Assembly (NCBI RefSeq): GCF_005938675.2 | Contig: NZ_VCCH02000010.1 | Span: 1 to 64,000 of the forward strand | Reading direction: 5' to 3' | Source of the DNA: Mycobacterium sp. KBS0706 | Lineage (GTDB): Bacteria > Pseudomonadota > Alphaproteobacteria > DSM-16000 > Inquilinaceae | Length of the DNA: 64,000 bases | Shown here: positions 35,834-45,424 of the stretch, piece after piece | Position numbering within the stretch: the first letter of the stretch is position 1 | How the letters are laid out: each line of letters starts with the position of its first letter | Notes under the pieces: model-generated | What the model was told of the DNA's origin: nothing | The model's input: only the letters and a program-made list of their open reading frames with translations | Database searches by the model: none | Program-made: the position numbers and the translations under genes

Positions 35834-38800
35834 TTAGGGATCGAGAGCCGGCAGTTGGAAGGAGAACGTGCTGCCCCGGCCGACTGCCGACACGGCATCC
35901 AGCGCCCCGTTGTGCGCCTGGACGATGGATCGGCAGATCGCCAGGCCCATGCCCATTCCCGTCGCCTTGGTGGTGAAGAGCGGGTCGAAGATCCGCTCCA
36001 GGATCTCGGGGGAGATGCCGTCGCCGCTATCCTCGATGTAGACGCGGATGCTTCCATCCGCTCGGGTGGATCGGACCGACAGTTGACGCCGGTCTTCCGG
36101 CAGGCCGGCCATGGCGTCGATGGCGTTGGAGACAAGGTTCAGCACGACCTGCTGGAGCTGCACGGCGTCCCCAAGCACAGCGATTCCGCCCGGCTGGAGA
36201 TCGGTCGTGAGCCGCACCTGATGGACCTCGAATTCGGTCGTCGCCAGTTGCAACACATCGCGGATGAGTCCGTTCAGGGCGATCGGGCTCGGCGTCGTCG
36301 TTTGCCTTGCGAGCGACCGCAGCGCCTTGACGATCCCGCCGGCGCGCATGGCGCCGCTACGGATGCTCTCCAGTGCCGCCAGCGCCTCTGCGACATCGGG
36401 CTCGGGCCGTTTCAGCCATCGCGTGCCCGCCTCAGCATAGGAGGCGATGGTCGTCAACGGCTGGTTGACCTCATGCGTGATCGACGCCGCCAACTCGCCC
36501 ATCACGGTCAGCTGCGCCGCTCGAGCAAGGTCGGCGCGAGCTTGCCGCAAGGCTGTCTCCGCTCGCGCGCGGCGGGTATTCTCTTCGCCCAGCTCTTTGT
36601 ACAGCCGGGCGGCATCGAGTGAGGCCGCGGCCTGTGGCGCCAGAATATCGAGCATCTCCGTCCGGCACTCGGTGAAGACGCCCGGTGCCAGATTGTTCTC
36701 GAGATAGAGAATGCCGACAAGATTGCCGCTCTTGACCAGCGGCTGGCAGATCACGGAACGCATGCGTCGGTCGTTCGGCCAGTCCGACCAGTTCCGCGAC
36801 GCCTCCGCGTCGGCAAGCACCAAGGGCCGCTTCGTCCGCATCACCGTGTTCAGGACGGGAACCGGGATAGTCTCCGCGGTGAGCGCGGACGAGTCCAGCA
36901 CGACCTCGACGTCGCTCCGGATGACTCGCCCCCTCGCTGCGACGACGGGCTCGCCCTCGCGCATCAGGAGCAGGAGGCCAGTCCGAGCCCCGGTGTGGAT
37001 GATCATCTCGGTCATCAGCGTCTCAACGACCCGATCCAGCACGATCTCCTGCGAGATGGTCTGGGCAGCCTTCATGACTGCGGCAAGAGTCAGCTCGACC
37101 TGCCTCGGATCCGGCGTCGTGCCGGTTCCTGCGGGCGACGCCTCGAACAGGTGCGGGTGGTCAGCTTCCAGCCGGCGGGCCTTCGCCTCGGCGCCCCAGC
37201 GGCGGTAGCAGGCATGCGAGGCGCGGATATGGCTCTCTGCCGAGCGAGGCAGCCCCTGCTGCAGGCAGAATGTGCCGGCCAGCTCATAGGCCAGTGCCTC
37301 CTCATGGACAAAGCCGGCCGCCTGCGCATCCAGGACTGAGCGCTCGTAGCAGCCGAGCGCGGCCATGAGATCGCCCCTTAACCGGGCGATCTCGGCTTCG
37401 ATGAGAAGTAGCTTGCAGCGGAACGTCGTGGGGTTGAGGTCCGCCCATCGGGAAAACATCGCGTGATGGCGGGCCAGGCTCTCCACGGCTTCGGGATGCC
37501 TGCCGTCGGATGCAAGCCGGGCAGCCGCCAAAGCGGAGAACAGATGGCAGTAGGCGAGATCGATATGCGCCGGCACGGACCACGACACCGCCATAGCCTC
37601 TCGTAGGAGGCGTTCCGCATCCGCATCGTTGCCCAGGAGGAAAGCGGTAAGCCCCTCATAATACGAGGCGAAAAACAGGGTAGTATAGGAGCGGATCTGA
37701 TCTCGATAGATTGGCCTCGTCTCGCTGGCCTGGTCATTCTGCAACGCATCGACGAATGAAAGCTGCGCGCTCAAGATGAGTTCGACGTCTGTGAAGCTGA
37801 TTTTTTGTGTGATTGCGATGCCGTCCTCGACTGCTTCTCTGACCTGAGCCAACGGGGCTCCGAGAGCGATCAGGTCGGACGCGATGTGGTTCCGCGCGTA
37901 GCACGTCATGCCGATGTCGCCGGCCGCATGTCCAGCGGTGACGGCGTCCCGCGCCCTGGCGAGCGCATAATGCAGCGGTTGAGTCCAGGGACTGACCTGA
38001 TCGAGAGCGATCAAGACTGCAGTCCGTTGAGCCTCGTAGCCATCGCGCTGCACCAGCGCTGCGGCGGCGCTGGCGTAGGCGAAACCATCTTCATAGGCGC
38101 CGTAAAGGCTGGCGCTGAAAACGCCGAACCAGGCCAGGCCGTATCCCGCTGCCGGAGACGTGCCGTGCTGCAGGGTCAGTTCGACGATCTTGGCCGTGTG
38201 AAGGAATTTGAGGCCGCCTTCGACAAAGAAGGAGGAGCTCAGCGAAGACAGAAGCGCCAAGGCGGACTGTATCGTGCGGTCCTTCAACTCGGGCAGACCG
38301 GCGAAACTCTCCAGCGGACAGTCGTTCAGGCCCTGCCGAACCATGGCGTAGGCGGCATCCAACTCGTCGGATGCGGGCCATCGGGCCAGCTCGATCCCCA
38401 GCAACCGCAGACCGTTTAAGGCCGCTTCGATGGCCGCTTCATAGTCCGATCTGACCGTGTGGATCGCGGCTTTGAGCCGATACGCATCGGCCCGATCGAC
38501 GGGGCTCGCGGCGACGGCGAGCAGGGGACCGACCGCTCGCGACGCCTGTTCGATGGACCCGCCCGCGACGAGGCATTCGCAATTCAGGAACTCGACCTCG
38601 AACACGAGCGCGGGGTGCTCCGCCACGCAGGTGGGATCGAGCCACGATCGCGCGGTCTGCAGATACCCCGCCGCCCGCTCCACCGCCGCTGCATTCCTGG
38701 CCCGTCGGGCAGCGGCCAGAAGGACTCGCACGAAGGTCAGGCGCTCGGTCGCGGTGATCTCATCCCCGGCGGCGCGCTCGATCTGGCTGGCGAGTTCGAA

Positions 38801-40909
38801 CACAACATCGGCATTCGTTTCGCCATAGAGGTCGACCATGAGCCGTGCGATCCGCGCGTGCTCCCGGGGGCGGTCGGCGGGAGTCGTCAGGGCATAGGCC
38901 GCCTCGAGAACGCGATCATGCGCGATCGCATAGCCGATTTCGCGCCGGGCGAGCAGTCCCGTATCGATCAGCGGCGCCGAAAGTTCTTCAAGGCCTCGCG
39001 GGCTTTCGCCGGACATTCGCGCGAGAAGCATCTCGTCGCATTGGCCGTCGACGCAGGCGAGCCCACCCAGCAGCTCGCGCTGGGCCGGAGCAAGCGCATC
39101 GAGTCGGCGCAGCATGAAATCGACCACGCTGTCCTCGTAGGTGATCCGGGCAGTGTCCCAGACCCAGCGCCGACGATGTGCATCGTAGGTGACGACGCGG
39201 TCCTTTATGAGCTGCTGTAGGAGTTGGATGCAGTGGAACGGATTGCCGCTCGTCTTGTGATGCACGGTCTCCGCAAGCGTGTCGATATCCGCTTCCGAGC
39301 CGTTCAGGATGCCGCCGAGCAGCCGAGCGACATCGGCAGCGGCAAGCGGGCCGACTGCAATATTCGTCTGGGGCAGGCCGGCCAAGCGGATCGTCGAGAG
39401 CACCTCGTCGAGCCGGCCTGGCTGTCTACTCTCCTCGTCCCGATAGGCACCGATCAGAACAAGGTTTTCTGGCGTGTCCCCCGCAAGGGCCGAGATGACC
39501 GCGAGAGTCTGGTCGTCTGCCCATTGCAGGTCGTCGAGGAACAGGACGAGAGGCCGGCCTCTCGTTGCGAACGCCGCCAATGTCTGCAGGATGACGCGTC
39601 GCATCCGAGTCTGCGCCAGCGTTGCCGGGGCTGCGGGCAAGGGCGCCGCCGGCCCGAGAACGATCTCGGTTTCCGGTACGAGGTCGATGAGCAGCGGCAC
39701 ATGGCCGGCGAGAGTATCGACGAGACGCTGTTTGATCAGCGTGACGGCCTCGTCGCTCTCGCTCAGCAATCGGGTCGCGAGGGACCGGATGATCTGAACG
39801 AGCGGGGCATAGGGCATCGCCTTCTGCATGAGATCGCTCTTGCCGGACGCAAAGCGTGTGCCGGACGGCCCAATGGCTTGGCTGAACCGTTCGACGAGCG
39901 CCGACTTTCCCGCCCCCGGCGCGCCGGACAGGAGCACGATCTCGGTCGAGCCCGATCCGGCCACCCGGGAATGCGCATCCAGCAGCAACCCCATTTCGGC
40001 GGCGCGCCCGAAAAAATGCCGGAGGGCTGTTCCCTTCGCCGAGACATCGGCCCGTCCCAGCTCGAACGGCTCGATCGCCTGGATGGCGGACCAGTCATCC
40101 CGGCAGCGCAGGAGGTCGGCATGTAGGGCTGTCGCGCTTTGGTAGCGATCCGCAGGATCTTTGGCGATCAGCTTCAGAATGATCTCGTCGACGACGTTCG
40201 GAACGGCGTCATGGAGCAGGCTCGGCCGAATCGCCTCGACCGCCACATGCGCATGGAGCCACTGCTGGGTCGACGCGGCTTTTAGCGGCGGCTCTCCGGT
40301 GGCCAGCTCATAGAGAACGACGCCCAGCGCGTAGAGATCGCTTCTATGATCGCAGTAGGGGTCAAGGCGGCGGGCCTGCTCGGGTGCCACATGGACGAAG
40401 GTGCCGGCCGGGAGGGCCGTCGCCGGGGCCTGGCCGGTTCCCCCGATGATCTGGGCCGCGCCGAAGCCGGCCAGACGAACGGTGCCGGCCGCATCCAGAA
40501 ATAGGTTGGCGGGGCGGATATCGCAGTGAACGATGCCCAGCGCATGCAACTTTGCGAGGGCGGATGCGGCGTCGACCGCGATGTCGAGGAAATCCGATAG
40601 CGCGGCGCGATGCCCCGGCTGAATCACGGCGTCGAGGGCCAGGCCCATGGCCTCGGGAAACACCAGCGCGGTGCCCCGCTCTGCCGGAATGAGAGCGAGT
40701 GGCACTAGAGCCCAGTCGTGCCCGAGTTCGCATGCAACCGAGAAGTCTCGTTTCAGACGCTCTGCTGCCGCTGCGTCTCGCGCGAGCAGGGCGCGCCATG
40801 TGCGGCGCGATCCGGGATCGGAGGCAAGACAGCGATCGACGCCGTCGAGGGCCTCGACGACCTCGATATCGAGGGTTTTGAACCAGGACGTGTCAGGAAC
40901 GAAATTCAT
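35834..40909 (-). CDS. Kinase-like / AAA ATPase / GAF / histidine kinase multidomain sensor
   Basis: A protein of about 1691 residues. N-terminal eukaryotic-like kinase fold (about 1-270): HCDIRPANL keeps the catalytic Asp (D130), but the DFG position reads AGFG (Gly148) and the ATP-site Lys region has RTWRALLARD, so catalysis is doubtful. A STAND-type ATPase follows with Walker A GAPGAGKS at 329-336 and LFLDDLQWADD. TPR-like helices span about 700-1190, a GAF domain about 1290-1430 and a histidine kinase at the C-terminus (ITHEVNQPL with H1479; NLVSNAIDAM; MGMGLAICRSIVQ). I prefer the ATG at 40909 to an in-frame TTG 33 bp upstream. It converges with the hydrolase cluster. The response regulator partner is not evident. 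Confidence 0.87.
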   Translation of the reverse strand: MNFVPDTSWFKTLDIEVVEALDGVDRCLASDPGSRRTWRALLARDAAAAERLKRDFSVACELGHDWALVPLALIPAERGTALVFPEAMGLALDAVIQPGHRAALSDFLDIAVDAASALAKLHALGIVHCDIRPANLFLDAAGTVRLAGFGAAQIIGGTGQAPATALPAGTFVHVAPEQARRLDPYCDHRSDLYALGVVLYELATGEPPLKAASTQQWLHAHVAVEAIRPSLLHDAVPNVVDEIILKLIAKDPADRYQSATALHADLLRCRDDWSAIQAIEPFELGRADVSAKGTALRHFFGRAAEMGLLLDAHSRVAGSGSTEIVLLSGAPGAGKSALVERFSQAIGPSGTRFASGKSDLMQKAMPYAPLVQIIRSLATRLLSESDEAVTLIKQRLVDTLAGHVPLLIDLVPETEIVLGPAAPLPAAPATLAQTRMRRVILQTLAAFATRGRPLVLFLDDLQWADDQTLAVISALAGDTPENLVLIGAYRDEESRQPGRLDEVLSTIRLAGLPQTNIAVGPLAAADVARLLGGILNGSEADIDTLAETVHHKTSGNPFHCIQLLQQLIKDRVVTYDAHRRRWVWDTARITYEDSVVDFMLRRLDALAPAQRELLGGLACVDGQCDEMLLARMSGESPRGLEELSAPLIDTGLLARREIGYAIAHDRVLEAAYALTTPADRPREHARIARLMVDLYGETNADVVFELASQIERAAGDEITATERLTFVRVLLAAARRARNAAAVERAAGYLQTARSWLDPTCVAEHPALVFEVEFLNCECLVAGGSIEQASRAVGPLLAVAASPVDRADAYRLKAAIHTVRSDYEAAIEAALNGLRLLGIELARWPASDELDAAYAMVRQGLNDCPLESFAGLPELKDRTIQSALALLSSLSSSFFVEGGLKFLHTAKIVELTLQHGTSPAAGYGLAWFGVFSASLYGAYEDGFAYASAAAALVQRDGYEAQRTAVLIALDQVSPWTQPLHYALARARDAVTAGHAAGDIGMTCYARNHIASDLIALGAPLAQVREAVEDGIAITQKISFTDVELILSAQLSFVDALQNDQASETRPIYRDQIRSYTTLFFASYYEGLTAFLLGNDADAERLLREAMAVSWSVPAHIDLAYCHLFSALAAARLASDGRHPEAVESLARHHAMFSRWADLNPTTFRCKLLLIEAEIARLRGDLMAALGCYERSVLDAQAAGFVHEEALAYELAGTFCLQQGLPRSAESHIRASHACYRRWGAEAKARRLEADHPHLFEASPAGTGTTPDPRQVELTLAAVMKAAQTISQEIVLDRVVETLMTEMIIHTGARTGLLLLMREGEPVVAARGRVIRSDVEVVLDSSALTAETIPVPVLNTVMRTKRPLVLADAEASRNWSDWPNDRRMRSVICQPLVKSGNLVGILYLENNLAPGVFTECRTEMLDILAPQAAASLDAARLYKELGEENTRRARAETALRQARADLARAAQLTVMGELAASITHEVNQPLTTIASYAEAGTRWLKRPEPDVAEALAALESIRSGAMRAGGIVKALRSLARQTTTPSPIALNGLIRDVLQLATTEFEVHQVRLTTDLQPGGIAVLGDAVQLQQVVLNLVSNAIDAMAGLPEDRRQLSVRSTRADGSIRVYIEDSGDGISPEILERIFDPLFTTKATGMGMGLAICRSIVQAHNGALDAVSAVGRGSTFSFQLPALDP

Positions 40910-41035
40910 GCCGGCATCGGCGCCATGGTTGCCGGCGGGCAAAGCGACCGCGGCCCCCCATTGTCGGGAGCCATGCCCCAGTTGTGCAGAGAGGCGGCTC
41001 CGTTGCCGACGTCATGCAAGGCTCATCCTCTGTAC

Positions 41036-41047
41036 GGTTCCGGAACC
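41036..41047. promoter_or_regulatory. 12-bp palindrome upstream of the multidomain sensor gene
   Basis: The perfect palindrome GGTTCCGGAACC lies about 127 bp upstream of the ATG of the minus-strand sensor gene. It could be a dimeric regulator site or chance; in GC-rich DNA such words occur at a low background rate. No -35/-10 pair is clear around it. Confidence 0.2.
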
Positions 41048-41112
41048 TCTCGGTGCGCGCCGAGCGCACCCGGAGTGTAGTGAAGAGCGCCGATCCCGGG
41101 GTGAGATAATAG

Positions 41113-41400
41113 CTTGCGCTCCTGCAATCTCGACTTGCGCGATGGATCACTCGGCGTCGCGCTTGCGCAGGTTCAGGGGCTCGTTGCTGAGCACGACGTC
41201 CGGCCGCATCGGGGCATTCGCCCTGAAACCGCGCGAACAACGGGGTCAGCAGGTGGATCAGCAGGGGTCGTTGGTGGTGACGCGCAATTCGCCGGCCGGG
41301 GAGATTGTCTGGCCGGCGATCTTGCGGCTGAAGCCGGTGATCTTGATCAGCCAGAAATCGTCCCAGGAGATATTGCCGAACGGCTCGCCCATATCCTCGA
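41113..41400 (-). pseudogene. LysR-family regulator pseudogene with two internal deletions
   Basis: The minus strand starts like the intact LysR gene at 55068-56036: MGEPFGNISWDDF, then LIK, and jumps directly to ITGFSRKIAGQTISPAGELR. The whole DNA-binding region (about 60 codons) is therefore gone. The frame then breaks after RVTTND. The following bases still match the next part of the intact gene (QSECPDV, SNEPLNL region) until a second junction near 41155, after which the DNA matches sequence downstream of the intact gene's stop. The C-terminal half, about 180 codons, is deleted. Both junctions have a few bases of possible microhomology. It is a decayed duplicate, not a functional regulator. 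Confidence 0.8.
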
Positions 41401-41582
41401 TCCTGCGTACCACGTAAACAGTGTTGCTGCCGAGCTGATCCTTTCCACTGCACAGGCCCCATGGGCGTGAACTCTGAGGTTTCGCTGTCGAACGCGCCGA
41501 TGGCGAGCGCAAGCGGTGGCCATCGCTGGCCAGCATCCGCGCGCGGAGCCCCAGAATTCATCCTTCTCATCGCTCGTACTCC

Positions 41583-42407
41583 TCATGCATCCCAGGCTGG
41601 AGCGAGACCGGGAGGGCTGACGAGACGGCCATCGGCTCGGGATAGCTTGTCGATCGCGGTCATATCCTCATCGCTTAACGCGAAATCGAAGATGTCGATG
41701 TTCTCAGCGGCACGTTCGGGCTTAGCGGTCTTGGAAAGCGCCACAAAACCCTGTTGGATCAGCCACCGCAGCGTGACCTGCGCAGCGCTCTTACCGTGCT
41801 TGGCTGCGATTTTCTGAAGAACGGGATCGCGAGGTGCAGCGCCGTCGGCCATGCCGTAGTAGGCAGTGATGGCGACGCCCGCGGCCCTGGTAGCCTTCGC
41901 CATCGCGCGTTGATCCAGATAAGGATGAACCTCGACCTGATTGGTGACGATCGGCGCCTTGCTCAGTGCGATCGACGCCCTGAGCTGCGCAACATTCTGG
42001 TTGCTGACGCCGATGAAGCGTGTCTTGCCGGTAGCCTGGACGGCGTTCAGCATCTCGATCTGCTCGGCAATGGCGACTTTGTCGCCCGGCCAGTGCAGCA
42101 GCAGCAGATCGACGCGGTCGACCTTCAGTTTGTCGAGACTCTCGTCGACGGAGGCGGCGAACCTTGCCTGGCTGTAGTTGTCGACCCAGACCTTGGTGGT
42201 GAGGAACAGGTCTTCACGGCGGGCACCAGCCGCTTGCAGGGCCCGGCCGAGCGCAGCTTCGTTCTGATAGATCTGGGCAGTATCGAAGTGCCGGAAGCCG
42301 GCTTCGAGCGCGGCTGGAACCACTCGCTCCACTTCGGCGTCCGACATGCGGAACACGCCGAATCCAAGTGCGGGGATCTCCGCACCGTGAGCCTCGACTA
42401 TCTGCAT
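41583..42407 (-). CDS. Aldo/keto reductase, 2,5-diketo-D-gluconate reductase-like
   Basis: A 274-residue NADPH-dependent TIM-barrel reductase. The catalytic tetrad is complete: D42 and Y47 in FDTAQIYQNE, K72 in LTTKVW, and H105 in LLLLHWP. The C-terminus has LSKTAKPERAAENI, the cofactor-binding loop. It is close to the DkgB-type group that reduces aldehydes and diketones such as methylglyoxal. It is 18 bp downstream of the luciferase-like gene on the same strand, so the two probably form an operon. No signal peptide. Confidence 0.9.
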   Translation of the reverse strand: MQIVEAHGAEIPALGFGVFRMSDAEVERVVPAALEAGFRHFDTAQIYQNEAALGRALQAAGARREDLFLTTKVWVDNYSQARFAASVDESLDKLKVDRVDLLLLHWPGDKVAIAEQIEMLNAVQATGKTRFIGVSNQNVAQLRASIALSKAPIVTNQVEVHPYLDQRAMAKATRAAGVAITAYYGMADGAAPRDPVLQKIAAKHGKSAAQVTLRWLIQQGFVALSKTAKPERAAENIDIFDFALSDEDMTAIDKLSRADGRLVSPPGLAPAWDA

Positions 42408-42425
42408 GATGGTCTCCTGAGATCG

Positions 42426-43409
42426 TCAGGCGGCAAGCGCCGCCGGTTTCCTGGTGAGCGCCGGCATGACATCCGACGCCAGTTCCTCGATGACCTCGGC
42501 GGGCGGTCGCGCCGACTGCCTGAGATTGATGGCAATGTGATCGACGCCGCCGGCAGCCAACGCCCGCAAGTGGGTGACCAGGGCCTTGCGGCCGACGCGG
42601 GCACCGAAGCGGATCGGCATGGCCGGGGCATCGGCGTTGCTGAGCAAATCGAGATGGAAAGCGCTGATGAAGGCACCGCGTCCTGCCGTCGCTTCCACCC
42701 AACGACCTGCCCGTCCCACCAGCATTTCGAGGCTTCCGGGATAGACGAAGCGACCGTCCATGTTCGCGGCAAGCCAACCATCCTCCTGCCGCGCCTGACC
42801 GGCGACGACCAGCGGGATGCTCGATTGTGCAGGTCGCGGCAGCAGGTCGAGCGACGGGACGCGTTCGCCATTCAGCGTCAAACCGCCTGGCTGCCATGCC
42901 GCGCGCAAATAGGCGACGGAGTCGCGGAAGGCTTGGCCGCGCGCCTCGAAATCGAGGCCGAGCAGCGGGTATTCGACGGGCCGGTCGCCCGAAGCGACAC
43001 CGAGGATCAGACGGCCGCCGGACAGCGCGTCGACTGAGGCTGCAGCCTTGGCCGTCATCAGCGGATGCCGGATCGGCAGGACCACCGCGGCCGTGCCGAG
43101 CGCGATGTTGCGCGTCACGCCCGCAAGGAAGCCAAGCAGCGCGAAGACGTCATAGACCGAGCCGGCATCGCCCATGTTCACCTGATCGAAGACAGGCACG
43201 TCACGCGTCCAGATCGCCGAGAAGCCGAGATCATCGGCCTTGTGAATGAGGTCGGTCTGTGCGGTGAGATCGGGAACGCCGCGAGGGCGTCCGTCGGCCA
43301 CTCGCCGGGCTTCGCCGGCAGCCGACCAATCGTTGTCCAGCGGCAGTTCAATGCCGAGGGTCATGCGATCCCGCTTGCGGATCAGGTTTAGTGCGGATTT
43401 TCCTTTCAT
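42426..43409 (-). CDS. Luciferase-like (LLM) oxidoreductase, TIGR03571-type
   Basis: A 327-residue flavin- or F420-type TIM-barrel oxidoreductase. Seen: MTLGIELPLDND near the N-terminus, KADDLGFSAIWTRDVPVFDQ, HPLMTAKAAASVDALSGGRL and LGVASGDRPVEYPLLGLDFE. It is the complete paralogue of the truncated copy at 10283-11089. The ATG at 43409 is used because the residues before MTLG (NLIRKRDR) resemble the family start; an ATG at 43364 is possible. It precedes the aldo/keto reductase by 18 bp, suggesting joint action on carbonyl or nitro compounds, which is inference. Confidence 0.85.
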   Translation of the reverse strand: MKGKSALNLIRKRDRMTLGIELPLDNDWSAAGEARRVADGRPRGVPDLTAQTDLIHKADDLGFSAIWTRDVPVFDQVNMGDAGSVYDVFALLGFLAGVTRNIALGTAAVVLPIRHPLMTAKAAASVDALSGGRLILGVASGDRPVEYPLLGLDFEARGQAFRDSVAYLRAAWQPGGLTLNGERVPSLDLLPRPAQSSIPLVVAGQARQEDGWLAANMDGRFVYPGSLEMLVGRAGRWVEATAGRGAFISAFHLDLLSNADAPAMPIRFGARVGRKALVTHLRALAAGGVDHIAINLRQSARPPAEVIEELASDVMPALTRKPAALAA

Positions 43410-43773
43410 AAGGAACGAGATACGTGGCTAGTCCGGCCTTGATAATCCGCTGGCGTTCCATAACTTCTGTGAAGCCATTTCATAGATCGAGCACGTTCTC
43501 GCCGACGAATGCCGGTGCCCTTGACGCTGGGCGCCATCGAGCGCGGATCCGGGTCGGTCAGCGAAACCCGATCCGTTCGCCCAAGCCAGTCTCCAAAGGC
43601 CAGCCTTGAATCAGCCGCAAGTCACCCGTCAAGCTTGTCCACGCGGGGCAGCTGGCGCTCCATTGAGTAGGGCGCATGTCATTCGCGGCCGCGATGCGCT
43701 TGGCAAACGGGCGGACGCCTAATCCGGTACAGGCTCCAATTTTCGAACCGCAGAATTACTTCCAAGAGCCGTT
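43410..43773. other. Non-coding stretch
   Basis: These 364 bases lie between the start of the LLM gene and the end of the cyclase gene. Several short frames cross it but none shows family similarity or a ribosome-binding site. I found no clear hairpin or repeat. It should hold the promoter of the minus-strand LLM/aldo-keto reductase pair in its first 100 bases. Confidence 0.4.
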
Positions 43774-45042
43774 TCACTCGGATAGCCCATACACAGAGAC
43801 GCGAGCGGATACACCTCGCAATTGATGCTCGCCTAGGTGCTCAACCTTCTGGCAGAGATGTTGCGCCACGGCTTCGGTCATGAGCAATTCGCGGCCGATG
43901 GTCTTCGTGAGCACTTCTACTCGACAAGCTTCGTTGACTGCGGGGCCGATCACCGTAAAGTCGAGCCGATCAGGTGCACCGATATTGCCTAAGAATACCT
44001 CGCCTTCGTGCAGGACAATCCCCGCCTGTAAAGTGGGGAAAGCTTTCGCGAAAGGCATGCTTGGATATTGCTCATTGAAGGTTGCCAGACGTTCGATAGC
44101 TTCCTTCGCCGCCATGACAGCTAGGCGTGACGCACGACCAATTCCTTCGGTCACCGGAAATACGGCGAGCATCCCGTCGCCAATAAATTTGAGGATCTCG
44201 CCACCATGGGCGGCGACGGCGCTGGCCATTGTCTCGAAATACACATTGAGCAGGACGAGCACGTCCGCTGGAGCTAGCGTATCCGACATGCTTGTGAAGT
44301 TTCTGAGATCAGATACCCAGATGACCGCCCGAATCGATTCGCCCGCGCCGCGCTTAATCGCGCCCTTGAGCACTTTTGCGGCTGCCCCAGAACCAAGATA
44401 GGCGCAAAGCGCGTTTTCGGAGACCTTCAACTCGCTATGCCGCTGCACGTGGAGCGCGAAAAGCTTGAAGAGTCTAGTCAGCGAAGCAATTTCCTCTTCG
44501 GCAAAACCGCCTAGCGCAGTGGTCGCAATGGTAATCACGTTGCGCTTATCTAGGCCGGCCAGCGGGATCGCCGCGTAGTCGGTCATTCCGGCGGACGCGA
44601 GTTCACGAATGATAGGAAATTCCGCCTGTGCCGAGGGCGTCTGGGGCAACCGCCGAATCGTCTCCCCGGTCTCCACAATCCGTTGCAACGGATTGAGCTT
44701 GTAGGCGTCCGAATCGATTGTCGCATCCCCGACGCGCACCTCGTCGCAGAATCCATCGTCGGAGTTCCATATCCAGGCGAAGCCAACCAGTTGAGGATGG
44801 AGTGTTCCAATGTGCAACGTGAGGCGATCGACCGAAGAGCCGGCAGCCTTAATGCGTGTGATCAGGTTGACCAGCAGGACGATCATCTCGCGTTCTGCCG
44901 AGGCGTCCTCGAGCAGCCAGTTCTCAATGTCCGCGAACGTATCAGATCGTTCTAACACTAACTCGATCGGGCCTGCCCGACGGACGAATAAGACTGATTG
45001 AGGATAAGATCGGGGAGCCGAATCAGGAGCTTTGTTTTTCAT
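43774..45042 (-). CDS. GAF-like plus class III adenylate/guanylate cyclase
   Basis: A 422-residue protein. The N-terminal half resembles a GAF-type sensor (about 45-215, ending in LFALHVQRHSELKVSENALC). The C-terminal half is a class III cyclase: AVIWVSDLRNFTSMSD with the first metal-binding Asp, HGGEILKFIGDGMLAVFP with the second, and GAPDRLDFTVIGPAVNEACR with the expected transition-state Asn and Arg region. It is AT-richer than its neighbours and uses rarer codons, hinting at acquisition by transfer. It is probably cytoplasmic and monocistronic. Product could be cAMP or cGMP; the substrate-determining residues were not resolved. Confidence 0.85.
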   Translation of the reverse strand: MKNKAPDSAPRSYPQSVLFVRRAGPIELVLERSDTFADIENWLLEDASAEREMIVLLVNLITRIKAAGSSVDRLTLHIGTLHPQLVGFAWIWNSDDGFCDEVRVGDATIDSDAYKLNPLQRIVETGETIRRLPQTPSAQAEFPIIRELASAGMTDYAAIPLAGLDKRNVITIATTALGGFAEEEIASLTRLFKLFALHVQRHSELKVSENALCAYLGSGAAAKVLKGAIKRGAGESIRAVIWVSDLRNFTSMSDTLAPADVLVLLNVYFETMASAVAAHGGEILKFIGDGMLAVFPVTEGIGRASRLAVMAAKEAIERLATFNEQYPSMPFAKAFPTLQAGIVLHEGEVFLGNIGAPDRLDFTVIGPAVNEACRVEVLTKTIGRELLMTEAVAQHLCQKVEHLGEHQLRGVSARVSVYGLSE

Positions 45043-45060
45043 CGGATGTCCATTCGAGAT

Positions 45061-45174
45061 TCAAACACCGCCCTCGCGCCCGAGGTGCTCAACGAGGAAG
45101 TCGACGAAGCGACGGCCCTTGATGGACAGATGCTTGGTTGGCGGAAAGAACGGGTATAGCGAAAGTCGCGGTGC
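45061..45174 (-). pseudogene. C-terminal fragment of a LysR-family regulator
   Basis: One minus-strand frame reads LSLYPFFPPTKHLSIKGRRF followed by VDFLVEHLG and a stop at 45061-45063. This is the usual ending of LysR effector domains (LYPxxxxxxxxLSxKxRxFIDFL). Immediately upstream an in-frame TAG interrupts it and no similarity continues up to about 45420. It is therefore a leftover 3' end. It differs from the tails of both intact LysR genes in this window, so it derives from a third regulator gene. Confidence 0.6.
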
Positions 45175-45424
45175 CTAGAATCTATCCAGAAGCATCCGCA
45201 GCTTTTTCGTCTTTTATCGCTATCGGACATGAGGCCGGCAAGGGCCGGTCCCAGCCGGATCGTATTGAACGACATCGCTGCGCTGATACGCAGGACTTCC
45301 GCGGCGTCTTGTACCGGAGCTGTAAATCCGATGGGGAGACCTCCGACAGGAGGCCTCCCGTCGTGATCAGTTGGGCAATCACTCGCTGACATGACGGATT
45401 TCCCCGGTTGCCGCCCCGCCGGCT

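Noticed and set aside
41754..43037. A 427-codon plus-strand frame over the aldo/keto reductase and LLM genes
   Set aside because: Antisense shadow of two genes with complete catalytic motifs.
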